64,000 bases of DNA. It comes from Methylobacterium mesophilicum. Lineage in GTDB: Bacteria; Pseudomonadota; Alphaproteobacteria; Rhizobiales; Beijerinckiaceae. This document shows positions 52,953-61,858 of this stretch, piece after piece (within the stretch, counting starts at the first letter, position 1; the number at the start of each line of letters is the position of its first letter). Location: assembly GCF_022179445.1 (NCBI RefSeq), contig NZ_BPQU01000002.1:310001-374000 (forward strand), written 5' to 3'. The notes beneath the pieces were generated by a model. That model was not told the DNA's origin, made no database searches, and saw only the letters and a program-made list of their open reading frames with translations. The position numbers were made by a program, and so were the translations under genes.

Positions 52953-54008
52953 CTACTTCCCCGGCAGCCCGTGGACGATCGGGAAGAACGTGTCCTTCCA
53001 ATCCTTGGGCTCGGCCTTGATGGTCTTCATCGCGTAGAAGTGCCGGGCCTGGAGCATGATCCCGTACGGGGTCGTGGAGAAGTTCGTGCCCGGCTCCTTC
53101 ATGATCGCCACCAGCGTCTCGGGGGGCGTCTTCTCGTTGGTGGCCGCGACGTAGTCCTTGGCGGCCTGGAGCGGGTCCTTGGCGATCTCGGCATTCGCCT
53201 CGTCGATGGCGGCCACGATGGCGGCGGCGAGCTTGGGGTTGCGGGTGAACCAGCCGGTCCGGGCATAGAAGATCGCGTTGCTCACCGGCTCGCCGACCAG
53301 CTCGTAGGAGTTGAGCACCGCGTGGATCGCCGGGTCCTGCAGCTCGCGCTGCTGGAACGGCGGCAGCGAGAAGTGGCTGTTGACCTCGTTCTGGGGGCTC
53401 GCCAGCGCCGCCACCGCGTCGGGATGGCCGAGCTGGACGGTGAGCGGGTCGAGCTTGGTCGCCCCGTCGGGGCCGAAGGCCTTCTTGGCGGCGATCTGGA
53501 GCAGCACCGCCTGGGACGAGACCTTCACGGAGGGCAGGGCGATCTTGTCCTTGCCGGAGAAGTCGCTGACCGTCTTCACGTCCGGGTTGCGGGTGAGCAG
53601 CAGCATCGGCGTGCTGCCGACCCCGCACAGGCCCTTCACGTCGCCCCGGGTGCGGTCGTTGAGCAGCAGCATGTTGGTGGAGCCGCTGTCGACGATGTCG
53701 ATGTTGCCCGACAGCAGCGCGTCGTTGCCGGCCGCGCCGCTGGTCAGGTTCACCCACTCGACCGTGACGTCGCCGAGGCCGGCCGCCTTGGCCTGCTTCT
53801 CGATGAGCTTGTGCCGCTCGGCGAGCACCGCCGGCAGGTAGACGAAGCCGGGCTGCCGGCTGATCCGGACCTTGGAATCGTCGGCCTGCGCCGGGACGGC
53901 GAACGGGGCGGCGAGCGCCAGCCCGGCCAGCAGCAGGGCGGCGGGGCCGCCCTGGAAGAGGTGACGGCAGAGTCCCGGAATCGCAGTCGCCCGCAACGCA
54001 CGCACCAT
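52953..54008 (-). CDS. NrtA/TauA-type ABC substrate-binding protein
   Basis: This 351-aa periplasmic protein starts at ATG 54008 behind GGGAGGACAG. It has a signal peptide (residues about 1-44, with AALLLAGLALAAPFAVPAQA). The mature fold matches the nitrate/sulfonate/thiamine-precursor binding group: KVRISRQPGFVYLPAVLAER, VEWVNLTSGAAGNDALLSGN, NIDIVDSGSTNMLLLNDRTR, and GWFTRNPKLAAAIVAAIDEA. Permease and ATPase genes are not adjacent, so it is an orphan or works with a distant transporter. The substrate may be an organosulfur or nitrogen compound (inference). Confidence 0.88.
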   Translation of the reverse strand: MVRALRATAIPGLCRHLFQGGPAALLLAGLALAAPFAVPAQADDSKVRISRQPGFVYLPAVLAERHKLIEKQAKAAGLGDVTVEWVNLTSGAAGNDALLSGNIDIVDSGSTNMLLLNDRTRGDVKGLCGVGSTPMLLLTRNPDVKTVSDFSGKDKIALPSVKVSSQAVLLQIAAKKAFGPDGATKLDPLTVQLGHPDAVAALASPQNEVNSHFSLPPFQQRELQDPAIHAVLNSYELVGEPVSNAIFYARTGWFTRNPKLAAAIVAAIDEANAEIAKDPLQAAKDYVAATNEKTPPETLVAIMKEPGTNFSTTPYGIMLQARHFYAMKTIKAEPKDWKDTFFPIVHGLPGK

Positions 54009-54175
54009 GTCTGTCCTCCCTGGCCCGCCGGCTTCATGTCCGGATCCGGGCTTTATTGGCGGCAAGTGGACAGCCTCATGCCGATAAGCGCAAGGCCCGG
54101 CGCGGTCTTCACGGCGCGGTAACGGTAACGTCGCACAGTCTCTCCGCGTGAAATTTTCGTTCCGGGGGCGGGCTC

Positions 54176-55854
54176 GTGAAGATCGGCATCGGAGCGAGGC
54201 TCCACACCATCACGGCCACCGCGCTGCTGGGCATCGCGGCAGTCTCTTGCATCGGCCTGCTCAACCTGAAATCGCAGGTTGAGCAGGATCGCATGGCCAA
54301 GACCCGCAACCTGACGGACGTGGCTCACGGCGTGGCGGCCTATTTCGAGGGCGACGAGCGGGACGGCCGGATGTCCCGGGCCGACGCCCAGGGCGCGGCG
54401 ATCCGGGCCATCAAGACCCTGCGCTACGACGCCCAGGAATACTTCTGGATCAACGACCTGCAGCCCCGCATGGTCGCCCATCCGATGAAGCCCGAACTCG
54501 AGGGCAAGGACCTCTCCGGCGTCCAGGATCCCACCGGCAAGTACCTGTTCCGCGACTTCGTCGCGCTCGCCAAGGGGCAGGGCCAGGGCTTCGTCGACTA
54601 TCACTGGCCTAAGGCCGGGTCCGAGGCGCCGGTGCCGAAGCTGTCCTACGTGCGCGGCTTCGCCCCCTGGGGCTGGGTGATCGGCACCGGCATCTACGCC
54701 GACGACACCGCGGCGATCCTGTGGGATGCGGCCTGGCGGGCGGCGGCCGGGATGCTGGTGGTGATCGCGCTGATCGGCTTGCTGGCGGCCGTGATCGGCC
54801 GCCGGGTGACCCGGCCGCTCCTGGCCCTGAACCAGGCCATGCACCGCCTCGCGGCGGGCGACATCGCCGCCGCGGTCCCGGAGCGCGGGCGCGGCGACGA
54901 GATCGGCACGATGGCCGGCGCCGTGCAGGTGTTCAAGGACGCGCTTGTCGCCAAGGCCGAGGCGGATGCGCGCGCCGCCGAGGGGGCCGAGGGGGCCTCT
55001 CGGCGGGCCGCCGCCCTCGACCGCCTGACCCGGGCCTTCGAGACCCGGGCGGGCGACCTGAGCCGGGGCCTCGCGGCGGCGGCCTCCGAACTCGAGGGCA
55101 CCGCGCAGGCGATGACCGCCACGGCCGCCCGCGGCACCGAGCGCTCCGGCGCGGTCACCGCCCAGGCGGCCGGGACCTCGGCGGACGTCCAGACCGCAGC
55201 GGCGGCCACCGAGGAGATGTCGGCCTCGGTCCAGGAGATCGCCGGGCAGGTGCATCGCACACCTCGGAGATCGCCGGACGCGCGGCCGAGACCACCCGCC
55301 AGGGCGAGGCGACCGTGCGGGCGCTCGCCGACGGCACCGAGCGGATCGGCAACGTGGTCGCCCTCATCTCGGGCATCGCCGCGCAGACCAACCTGCTGGC
55401 CTTGAACGCCACCATCGAGGCGGCCCGCGCCGGCGAGGCCGGCCGCGGCTTCGCGGTGGTCGCCACGGAGGTGAAGGAGCTGGCGAGCCAGACCGCCAAG
55501 GCCACCGACGACATCGCCGCGCAGATCGCCCGGATCCAGGGCGAGACCCGTCAGGCCGTGGCGGCGATCGGCGAGGTCGGCCAGACCATCGAGGAGATGC
55601 GCAGCATCGCGGTCGGGGTCGCGGCCGCCATGGAAGAGCAGAACGCCGCGATCCAGGAGATCGTGCGCGGGGTGGTGAGCGCCGCCTCCGGGGCCGAGGC
55701 GGTGTCCGGGAGCATCGCCGACCTGCGCCGGGGCGCCGACGAGACCGGGTTCGCCTCCGAGCAGGTGCTGGCCGCCGCCCGGGACCTCACCCGCGGCTCG
55801 GACGACCTCGACCAAGCGGTCAAGGGCTTTTTGGCCGAGGTGAAGGCCGCTTAG
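54176..55854 (+). pseudogene. Methyl-accepting chemotaxis protein, frameshifted
   Basis: The gene starts at GTG 54176. The first frame gives TM1 (about 8-30), a single-Cache sensor (about 35-180, [33 protein letters not shown]), TM2 (about 187-207), HAMP ([20 protein letters not shown]) and the start of the signalling domain up to [14 protein letters not shown]. It then shifts near 55255 and ends as nonsense at 55405. The +1-related frame carries on with [20 protein letters not shown], the hairpin tip [20 protein letters not shown] and [12 protein letters not shown] to 55854. The break looks like an extra AC in CGCACACCTCG. As written the receptor has no signalling tip; a sequencing error is possible. 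Confidence 0.82.
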
Positions 55855-55929
55855 CGCCGTCGATACAACGCGCTCGCTTGTACCGAACCGGTTATCCATT
55901 CCGGCGGCGCGCGCCAGGCGACCGGAAGT

Positions 55930-55984
55930 ATCGGGTTCCCAAAGGGCTCAGGACTTCGGCGGGGCTTCGGGGCGGAGCCCCGAC
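55930..55984. repeat. Interspersed repeat, copy 3
   Basis: The sequence ATCGGGTTCCCAAAGGGCTC, then ACTTCGGCGGGGCTTCGGGG, then CGGAGCCCCGA, lies between the convergent 3' ends of the chemotaxis and TetR genes. It aligns with the copies near 44.3 and 49.0 kb and could fold into a GC-rich hairpin that serves as terminator for both genes. Confidence 0.7.
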
Positions 55985-56015
55985 CGTTCGAGCCAGACCC
56001 TGCCCGCGGACGAGT

Positions 56016-56642
56016 TCAGGCGGACGGAAAGCCCCGCACCGCCGCCCGCACCAGGGCGTCGATCATCGGGCGGACATCCGCCGCCCCGAGGGGCCCGAGG
56101 CCGCCGAGATCGGCCAGGTAGGTCATGCCGTGGACGCTCGACCAAAGCGCCCGGGCCATCACCGGGATCGCGGCCTCGGCGAGTTGGCCGCCATCGCGCA
56201 GCACACCCTCCAGGACCCCGAACAGGGCCGCGATGTCGGCTTGGACCGAGGCGGGCGCCGCCACCGTGCGCCGCTCGAAGATCGCCACCCAGGCGGGATG
56301 GTGCTCGGCGGCGAACGCCAGGTAGGCGTCGGCCAGGCACAGCAGCCGGGCGTCGGTCTCCCGGGACGGGCAGGCGGAAAGCGCCGCCGCCAGGGCGTCC
56401 CGCAGGCGCCGCATCGTGATGGCGTTGGCCTCCAGCCGCAGCAGTTCCAGGCTGTCGAACTGCGTGTAGACCGAGCCGACCGCGGTACCCGCCCGCTCGG
56501 CGACCGCCCGGGCGGTGAGCGCCCCCGGCCCGCCCGCGTCCAGGATCGCCACCGCGGCCGCGATCAGGGTCTGACGATCCGCCTGGCGGTCGGTCTGACC
56601 CTTGCGCGGGCGGCCCCGCAGTTTTTTCTGAACGTCGTTCAT
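56016..56642 (-). CDS. TetR family regulator
   Basis: This 208-aa repressor starts at ATG 56642. The basic N-terminus (KKLRGRPRKGQTDRQADRQT) precedes the HTH at about 25-65 (ALTARAVAERAGTAVGSVYT, QFDSLELLRLEAN). The C-terminal helical domain (AYLAFAAEHHPAWVAIFERR; ALWSSVHGMTYLADLGGLG) has the WHG pattern common in this subgroup. It is divergent from the pspA-like gene by about 100 bp, in the usual position to repress it and itself. The inducer is unknown. An interspersed repeat follows its stop. Confidence 0.9.
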   Translation of the reverse strand: MNDVQKKLRGRPRKGQTDRQADRQTLIAAAVAILDAGGPGALTARAVAERAGTAVGSVYTQFDSLELLRLEANAITMRRLRDALAAALSACPSRETDARLLCLADAYLAFAAEHHPAWVAIFERRTVAAPASVQADIAALFGVLEGVLRDGGQLAEAAIPVMARALWSSVHGMTYLADLGGLGPLGAADVRPMIDALVRAAVRGFPSA

Positions 56643-56746
56643 TTAATGCCTTGCCGAGTCCGTCCGGCCGTGCTTATGTCTTTTATGAACGGCGTTCAAC
56701 AAATTCCGGACCGGGTCCGGTGCGCCGCTCCCCGAGGTGAACCGTG

Positions 56747-57421
56747 ATGAGGACCCTCTCCCTCCTGATGCGCGGCGTGATCGCCGACAACGCCCAGGCG
56801 ATCCACGACGCCAACGCGGTGACGATCCTGCGCCAGCAGATCCGGGAGGCGGCCGGAGCCCTGGCGACGGCCCGGCGCGAGCTCGCCGTCGCCATGGCCT
56901 ACCACGCCGCCGAGGCCCGCGCGCTGGACGGGATCGACGCCCGGATCGAGACCCTGTCGGACGGGGCGCGCCGGGCGCTCGCCGACGGACGCGAGGATCT
57001 CGGCAGCGAGGCGGCAATCCACATCGCCGCCCTGGAGGACGAGCGCTCCGACCGGCAAGCCGCCGCGGCCCGCTTCGCCGCCGAGATCGAGCGGCTGAAG
57101 CGCCTGGTCGGGCAGGGCGGCGAGCGCCTGCGGGACCTCGACCGCGGCCTTCAGACCGCCCGGACCACCGAGGCGCTGCGGCGGGCGGGGATCCAGGGGC
57201 GCCGGGTCACGGCCCCGTCGGCGGGCGCCCTCGGGGAGGCCGAGCGGACGCTGGCGCGCCTGCGCGAGGCCCAGGCTGCCGAAGCGGATGCCGCCGAGGC
57301 CCTGGCGGCCCTGGAGGCCGAGGCGGCGTCCGGGATCGAGGCCGTCCTCGACGCCGCCGGCTACGGCCGCCCCCGCACCGACCCGCGGACGGTGCTCGAC
57401 CGCCTCCGGGCCCAGGCCTGA
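56747..57421 (+). CDS. pspA: PspA/IM30 family protein
   Basis: This 224-aa coiled-coil protein starts at ATG 56747 (a GTG directly precedes it). It begins MRTLSLLMRGVIADNAQAIH and continues as nearly unbroken helix (ILRQQIREAAGALATARREL; RFAAEIERLKRLVGQGGERL), the ESCRT-III-like fold of PspA/Vipp1 proteins. They bind stressed inner membrane and keep it sealed. It is divergent from a TetR gene and followed after 66 bp by a yiaA-like membrane gene, so the three probably form an envelope-stress module under TetR control. Confidence 0.87.
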   Translation: MRTLSLLMRGVIADNAQAIHDANAVTILRQQIREAAGALATARRELAVAMAYHAAEARALDGIDARIETLSDGARRALADGREDLGSEAAIHIAALEDERSDRQAAAARFAAEIERLKRLVGQGGERLRDLDRGLQTARTTEALRRAGIQGRRVTAPSAGALGEAERTLARLREAQAAEADAAEALAALEAEAASGIEAVLDAAGYGRPRTDPRTVLDRLRAQA

Positions 57422-57487
57422 CCCGTCGTTCCGTTCGCCACCCGAGCAACTACCCAAGCGATCACCCGAGCCACAGGAGCACGACCG

Positions 57488-57763
57488 ATGATGCCGCAGA
57501 TGCCCCACACCGCCGCCTGGAAGACCTTCACCCTGGTGAGCTTCACCGCCGCCGCCGCCATGCTGGCGATCGGGATCTTCTTCCTGCCCGCCGATATCTG
57601 GATCAAAGGCTACCTCGCCATGGCGGCGCTCTTCCTCACCGGCACGACCTTCACCCTGGCCAAGACCCTGCGCGACGAGCACGAGGCGAGCCGGCTGATC
57701 AACAAGATCGAGGACGCCGCCGCCGAGCGGGTGCTGCGCGAGGCCGTGCCGGGCCGGTTGTGA
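57488..57763 (+). CDS. yiaA: YiaA/YiaB two-helix inner-membrane protein
   Basis: This 91-aa protein starts at ATG 57488. Two transmembrane helices, TFTLVSFTAAAAMLAIGIFF and GYLAMAALFLTGTTFTLAKT, are joined by the short periplasmic turn LPADIWIKGY; this is the YiaAB two-helix domain. A charged cytoplasmic tail follows (RDEHEASRLINKIEDAAAER). It is co-oriented with the pspA-like gene, 66 bp downstream. YiaAB-domain proteins repeatedly sit beside pspA in Proteobacteria; a role in membrane stress is inferred from that. Confidence 0.87.
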   Translation: MMPQMPHTAAWKTFTLVSFTAAAAMLAIGIFFLPADIWIKGYLAMAALFLTGTTFTLAKTLRDEHEASRLINKIEDAAAERVLREAVPGRL

Positions 57764-57782
57764 CGGCGGCCCCCGCCCTGTC

Positions 57783-58637
57783 TCAGGCCGTGGCGGCCAG
57801 GAACGCCGCCACGGCGTCCGAGAATTCCGGGGTGCGCAGGTAGCCGTAGGATTTGTGTCGGTTCTCGGTGCCGTCCGGCCTGCGGTAGGCGTTGATCACC
57901 GGCAGGTCCCGCACCCGGACCCCGGCGGCGTTCGGCGGGTAGGTCTCGGCGAGGTCGTCGCCCACCGTGGCGATATCCTGGCGGTCCATCAGGTTGGTCC
58001 AGGCCGTGACCGCCGCCGGCACGCGCAGGTCGCCGTGCTCGCCCGCGAGCTTCAGCTTCAATTCGGCGAGCCCCAGGGGCGAGCCGAGGGTGACCAGGGT
58101 GCAGCGGGGCAGGGGAGTCCCGTCCCGCTCGGCGGCCCGGAGCACGTCGTAGGCGATCAGCCCGCCCATCGAGTGCGCGGCGATCAGCACGTCGCGGTCG
58201 GCCGCCTCGGTCAGGGCCTCGCGCAGGCGCGCGCGGGCGGCGGCCCGGAACGCCGCGTCCGCGTGATAGCCCCAGAGGTCGTCGAGGCGGTATTCGAGGA
58301 TCAGGTCGTCGACCGGCGTGAACCCGGTGGCCTCCTCCAGGTAGGAGAGGCCACGGTAGATCCGGTCCGTGAGGGTCGGCTCGGCCTGCTCGGGGGCGTC
58401 CGCCGGGGACGGGAACGGGCCGGTGCCGGAATCGGCATCGTAGGGCTCGCGGTTGCGCCCGCCCGCCAGGGGCTCCGGGTAGCGCAGGTCCGCCCAGTAC
58501 ACGAAGGTGAACGGCACCTCCGGCGGCGCGGCGCCGCGATTGCGGGCGAGGCCTTCCAGGATCGCCGCACGCCACCAGGCGGCCTTCTCATCCCGGGGCG
58601 GCTTGTTGGCGAGCCCGTGGATGCCGATGAGTGTCGT
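57783..58637 (-). CDS. Alpha/beta hydrolase with a non-canonical start
   Basis: This protein of about 284 aa has the nucleophile elbow AAHSMGGLIAYDVL (Ser in HSMGG), VTLGSPLGLAELKLKL and a C-terminal HKSYGYLRTPEF with the catalytic histidine. The conserved N-terminal strand TLIGIHGLANKPPRDEKAAW lies upstream of the first conventional start (GTG 58517). At the position where ATG is expected the codon is ACG (58635-58637). Either ACG or a nearby CTG is used, or an ATG mutated and a truncated protein from GTG 58517 is made. The substrate is unknown; an esterase or lipase role is likely from the fold. Confidence 0.75.
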   Translation of the reverse strand, partial: TTLIGIHGLANKPPRDEKAAWWRAAILEGLARNRGAAPPEVPFTFVYWADLRYPEPLAGGRNREPYDADSGTGPFPSPADAPEQAEPTLTDRIYRGLSYLEEATGFTPVDDLILEYRLDDLWGYHADAAFRAAARARLREALTEAADRDVLIAAHSMGGLIAYDVLRAAERDGTPLPRCTLVTLGSPLGLAELKLKLAGEHGDLRVPAAVTAWTNLMDRQDIATVGDDLAETYPPNAAGVRVRDLPVINAYRRPDGTENRHKSYGYLRTPEFSDAVAAFLAATA

Positions 58638-58784
58638 CCGGCCCAGGGCCCGCCCTCCCGGATCGCGATGCGTCCGCAGACGGGAGGTAGCGCCGAAATC
58701 CCGCGCCGGAACTGCGACGAATGCTGCGCCGGCTCTCCAGCGCGTCGAAGGAGTGCCGCCCGTCCCCGCGAAGAAACCGCGCGG

Positions 58785-59729
<945 letters not shown>

Positions 59730-59903
59730 GACGTCCGCCCACTCGCGGCCGAGCTTCGCGCCGCGCTCCGAATACCGGCCCGCACCGGGCCGGATGGATC
59801 TGATGACGGGCGAGGCTCTTAGCAGCGGGCCGAAGGTGTCACAATGCCTTCACGGGCGCGCCGCACAGGCGCGCGCCCGGACCGGCCGGTGCCGGAGTCC
59901 GGC

Positions 59904-60140
59904 TCAGGCGACCGGCGGCTCCAGCAGCCGGTGCAGGTGGACCACGAAGTAGCGCGTCTGCGCGCTGTCGACGGTGGCCTGCGCCTTGGCCCGCCAGGCG
60001 GCCTGCGCGGTGGCGTAGTCCGGGAAGATGCCGACGATGTCGAGGCCCTTGATGTCCCGGAACCGGACGCCGTCGAGATCCTGCAACTCACCACCGAAGA
60101 CCAGATGGAGCTTCTGATCGCTATCGATCGTCGTCGCCAT
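59904..60140 (-). CDS. DUF4170 family protein
   Basis: This 78-aa soluble protein starts at ATG 60140 behind AAGAGGAGAGG. It reads KLHLVFGGELQDLDGVRFRD, then IKGLDIVGIFPDYATAQAAW, then QTRYFVVHLHRLLEP. This matches the DUF4170 layout of alternating strands and helices, conserved in Alphaproteobacteria and often near prs, as here. The role is unknown. It is 174 bp upstream of prs on the same strand and could be cotranscribed. Confidence 0.88.
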   Translation of the reverse strand: MATTIDSDQKLHLVFGGELQDLDGVRFRDIKGLDIVGIFPDYATAQAAWRAKAQATVDSAQTRYFVVHLHRLLEPPVA

Positions 60141-60363
60141 GACCTCTCCTCTTGGATGTCCCGCCCGCGGCGCTCGCAGATGGCAGCCGCCCGGTCAAGC
60201 CCGAATGTCCGTCCCGCGTCGCGGAACAACCGGGGGCAGGTATGCCCCCGGGACGGCTCCACCAGCGGTTCAGGATCCGGCCGCTCGGGGCGCTCTTGGG
60301 GGAACCCGGACGCGGCGATGCGGCGGGTACGACACCACCCCGCGCCCATGCTAGGGGCGGGAC

Positions 60364-60768
60364 ATGACACGCATGCTCCTCCGCGTCGCCGCCCTCACGC
60401 TCGGGCTCTGCGCCGTGCCGGCGCTGGGGCAGCCGGCGGCCAAGGCGCCGGCCCGCTCCGGCCCCGACAAGGCCGCCGGCCCGGACCGGAAGGCCCTCGG
60501 GCAGGTGATCGGCTGCCCGTCCCTGGCCAATTACCGGATGCTGCTGCACGACGGCACCGCCGCGGCGGCGGCCGTGCTGGCCGATCCCAAGGCGGACCAT
60601 CTCGGCTGCACGCTGGTGACCCGCAGCGAGATCACCGGCCTGGTCGACCGGGTGACGCTGGGCGACCGGAGCTACGAATGCGCCGGCCTGCCGACGACCA
60701 CGGCCTGCCACTGGATGGAGGCCGGGGCGGCCGCGCGGCCCGCCCCGGCGGGCGCCCCCAAGCGCTGA
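60364..60768 (+). CDS. Exported hypothetical protein
   Basis: This 134-aa protein starts at ATG 60364. The signal peptide is MTRMLLRVAALTLGLCAVPA, cut near ALG-QP. The mature protein has a conserved-looking core with four cysteines (VIGCPSLANYRMLL; HLGCTLVTRSEITGLVDRVT; SYECAGLPTTTACHW) that probably form disulfides in the periplasm. The ends are Pro/Ala-rich. The pattern resembles small periplasmic proteins of unknown function in Methylobacterium. It is monocistronic; an inverted-repeat element follows the stop. Confidence 0.65.
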   Translation: MTRMLLRVAALTLGLCAVPALGQPAAKAPARSGPDKAAGPDRKALGQVIGCPSLANYRMLLHDGTAAAAAVLADPKADHLGCTLVTRSEITGLVDRVTLGDRSYECAGLPTTTACHWMEAGAAARPAPAGAPKR

Positions 60769-60785
60769 GGCGCGCAGCGCCGCGA

Positions 60786-60875
60786 GGGTCTGAATTCAAC
60801 CTGCTTGGCCGTTTGAAGGGCCGCCTTGGATCGCAACCAGCCATGCAAATGGTCAAGTTGGTGACGTTCAGACCC
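60786..60875. repeat. Inverted-repeat-bounded 90-bp element
   Basis: GGGTCTGAA (60786-60794) and TTCAGACCC (60867-60875) are perfect complements bounding an AT-richer, non-coding segment (GAATTCAACCTGCTTGG; GCAAATGGTCAAGTTGG). It could be a small RNA, a terminator or a MITE-like relic. No T tract or flanking target repeat is clear. Confidence 0.45.
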
Positions 60876-60885
60876 GAAGACGGTC

Positions 60886-61224
60886 TCAGCGCAGATGGCC
60901 GCTGGCGCGCAGGTCCTGCTCCACCGCCTCGTGGACGCCCTGCAGCGGGTTGTCGTTGAGCGCGGCCGGCGGGAGCAGCGGCGTCATCGGGCCGGGCCGC
61001 GGATCGTGATCGAGCCGGACCACCGGCTCCGCGCGGGCGGGGCGCGACGGCCAGCGGGCGGCGAGCCTGCGCAGGGCCGCCTGCGCGCCGGGCGGGAGGA
61101 GGGGGAGGACCTTGTCGATCATGGCATGCGGGACGGCGCGGACCGACGCGGCAGCACCCGGCGCGTCGATCGGGTCCCGGGGAAACGGGCCGGGCGATCC
61201 GCCGTTCCGCTGCGGCGCCGTCAT
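60886..61224 (-). CDS. Hypothetical protein of a two-gene unit
   Basis: This 112-aa protein starts at ATG 61224, overlapping the stop of the upstream membrane gene by 4 bp. The N-terminus is Pro/Gly/Ala-rich (MTAPQRNGGSPGPFPRDPID). A helix follows (MIDKVLPLLPPGAQAALRRL), and a polar C-terminus (NDNPLQGVHEAVEQDLRAS). There is no signal peptide or membrane segment. No family is recognised. Translational coupling suggests it works with the membrane protein. Confidence 0.5.
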   Translation of the reverse strand: MTAPQRNGGSPGPFPRDPIDAPGAAASVRAVPHAMIDKVLPLLPPGAQAALRRLAARWPSRPARAEPVVRLDHDPRPGPMTPLLPPAALNDNPLQGVHEAVEQDLRASGHLR

Positions 61225-61772
61225 CGGCGGCCCCGTCCGAGGCGCGACAGGTCGGGCAGGAACGCGGGATCGGTCAGCGCGGCGGCCAGCACCGCCAGCA
61301 GCCCGAGATGCAGGCAAGCCGCCGCGAGCGGGAGCGCCTGGCCAGACCAGAGCCCGATCGCGGCCGCCGCCATGAGCGGCGGACCGACGACGTAGATCGG
61401 CGTGCGCCACGGGCCGGCGGGCCGGGCGAGGCGCCAGAAGCAGCCCGCGAAGGCCGCCAACGCGAAGCCGCCCTTCATCAGCGCCATGAAGCGGAGCACC
61501 CGCACGAGATCGGGATCGACGGCCGTGCCGGCCCCCCGCGCCGCGATGGCGGCGGCGCCCAGGACGGCCAGGGCCGTCAGCAGGCCGAGCAGGCCCCGCG
61601 CGCGGCCGGAGGCGTGATCGAAGATCTGGCCGGCCGCGGCCGGTCGGCCGATCCGTGCTCCGGCCTCGCCCCGGACGACGGATCCCGGCCCGAACCGGCG
61701 GTCCCTGCGTCCGCGGGGATCTGTCCCGAATGCCGGCCACCGGCGTTCGGGACGATGCTCCAGACCCTGCAT
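61221..61772 (-). CDS. Polytopic membrane protein, unknown function
   Basis: This 183-aa protein starts at ATG 61772. After an Arg-rich cytoplasmic N-region (about 60 residues) it has about four transmembrane helices: [39 protein letters not shown], a central VGPPLMAAAAIGLWSG, and AACLHLGLLAVLAAAL. The charged turns RVLRFMALMKGG and RLARPAGPW separate them. No family name is recognised. It overlaps the next gene by 4 bp and the two probably form one operon. Confidence 0.6.
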   Translation of the reverse strand: MQGLEHRPERRWPAFGTDPRGRRDRRFGPGSVVRGEAGARIGRPAAAGQIFDHASGRARGLLGLLTALAVLGAAAIAARGAGTAVDPDLVRVLRFMALMKGGFALAAFAGCFWRLARPAGPWRTPIYVVGPPLMAAAAIGLWSGQALPLAAACLHLGLLAVLAAALTDPAFLPDLSRLGRGRR

Positions 61773-61858
61773 CGCGGTCTCCTCCAGGGCGCACGGCCAG
61801 GCGGGCGATGCCGGGACCGGGTTCTCGGTCCGGGTGTATCTGTCACCGCACGTTTCTC

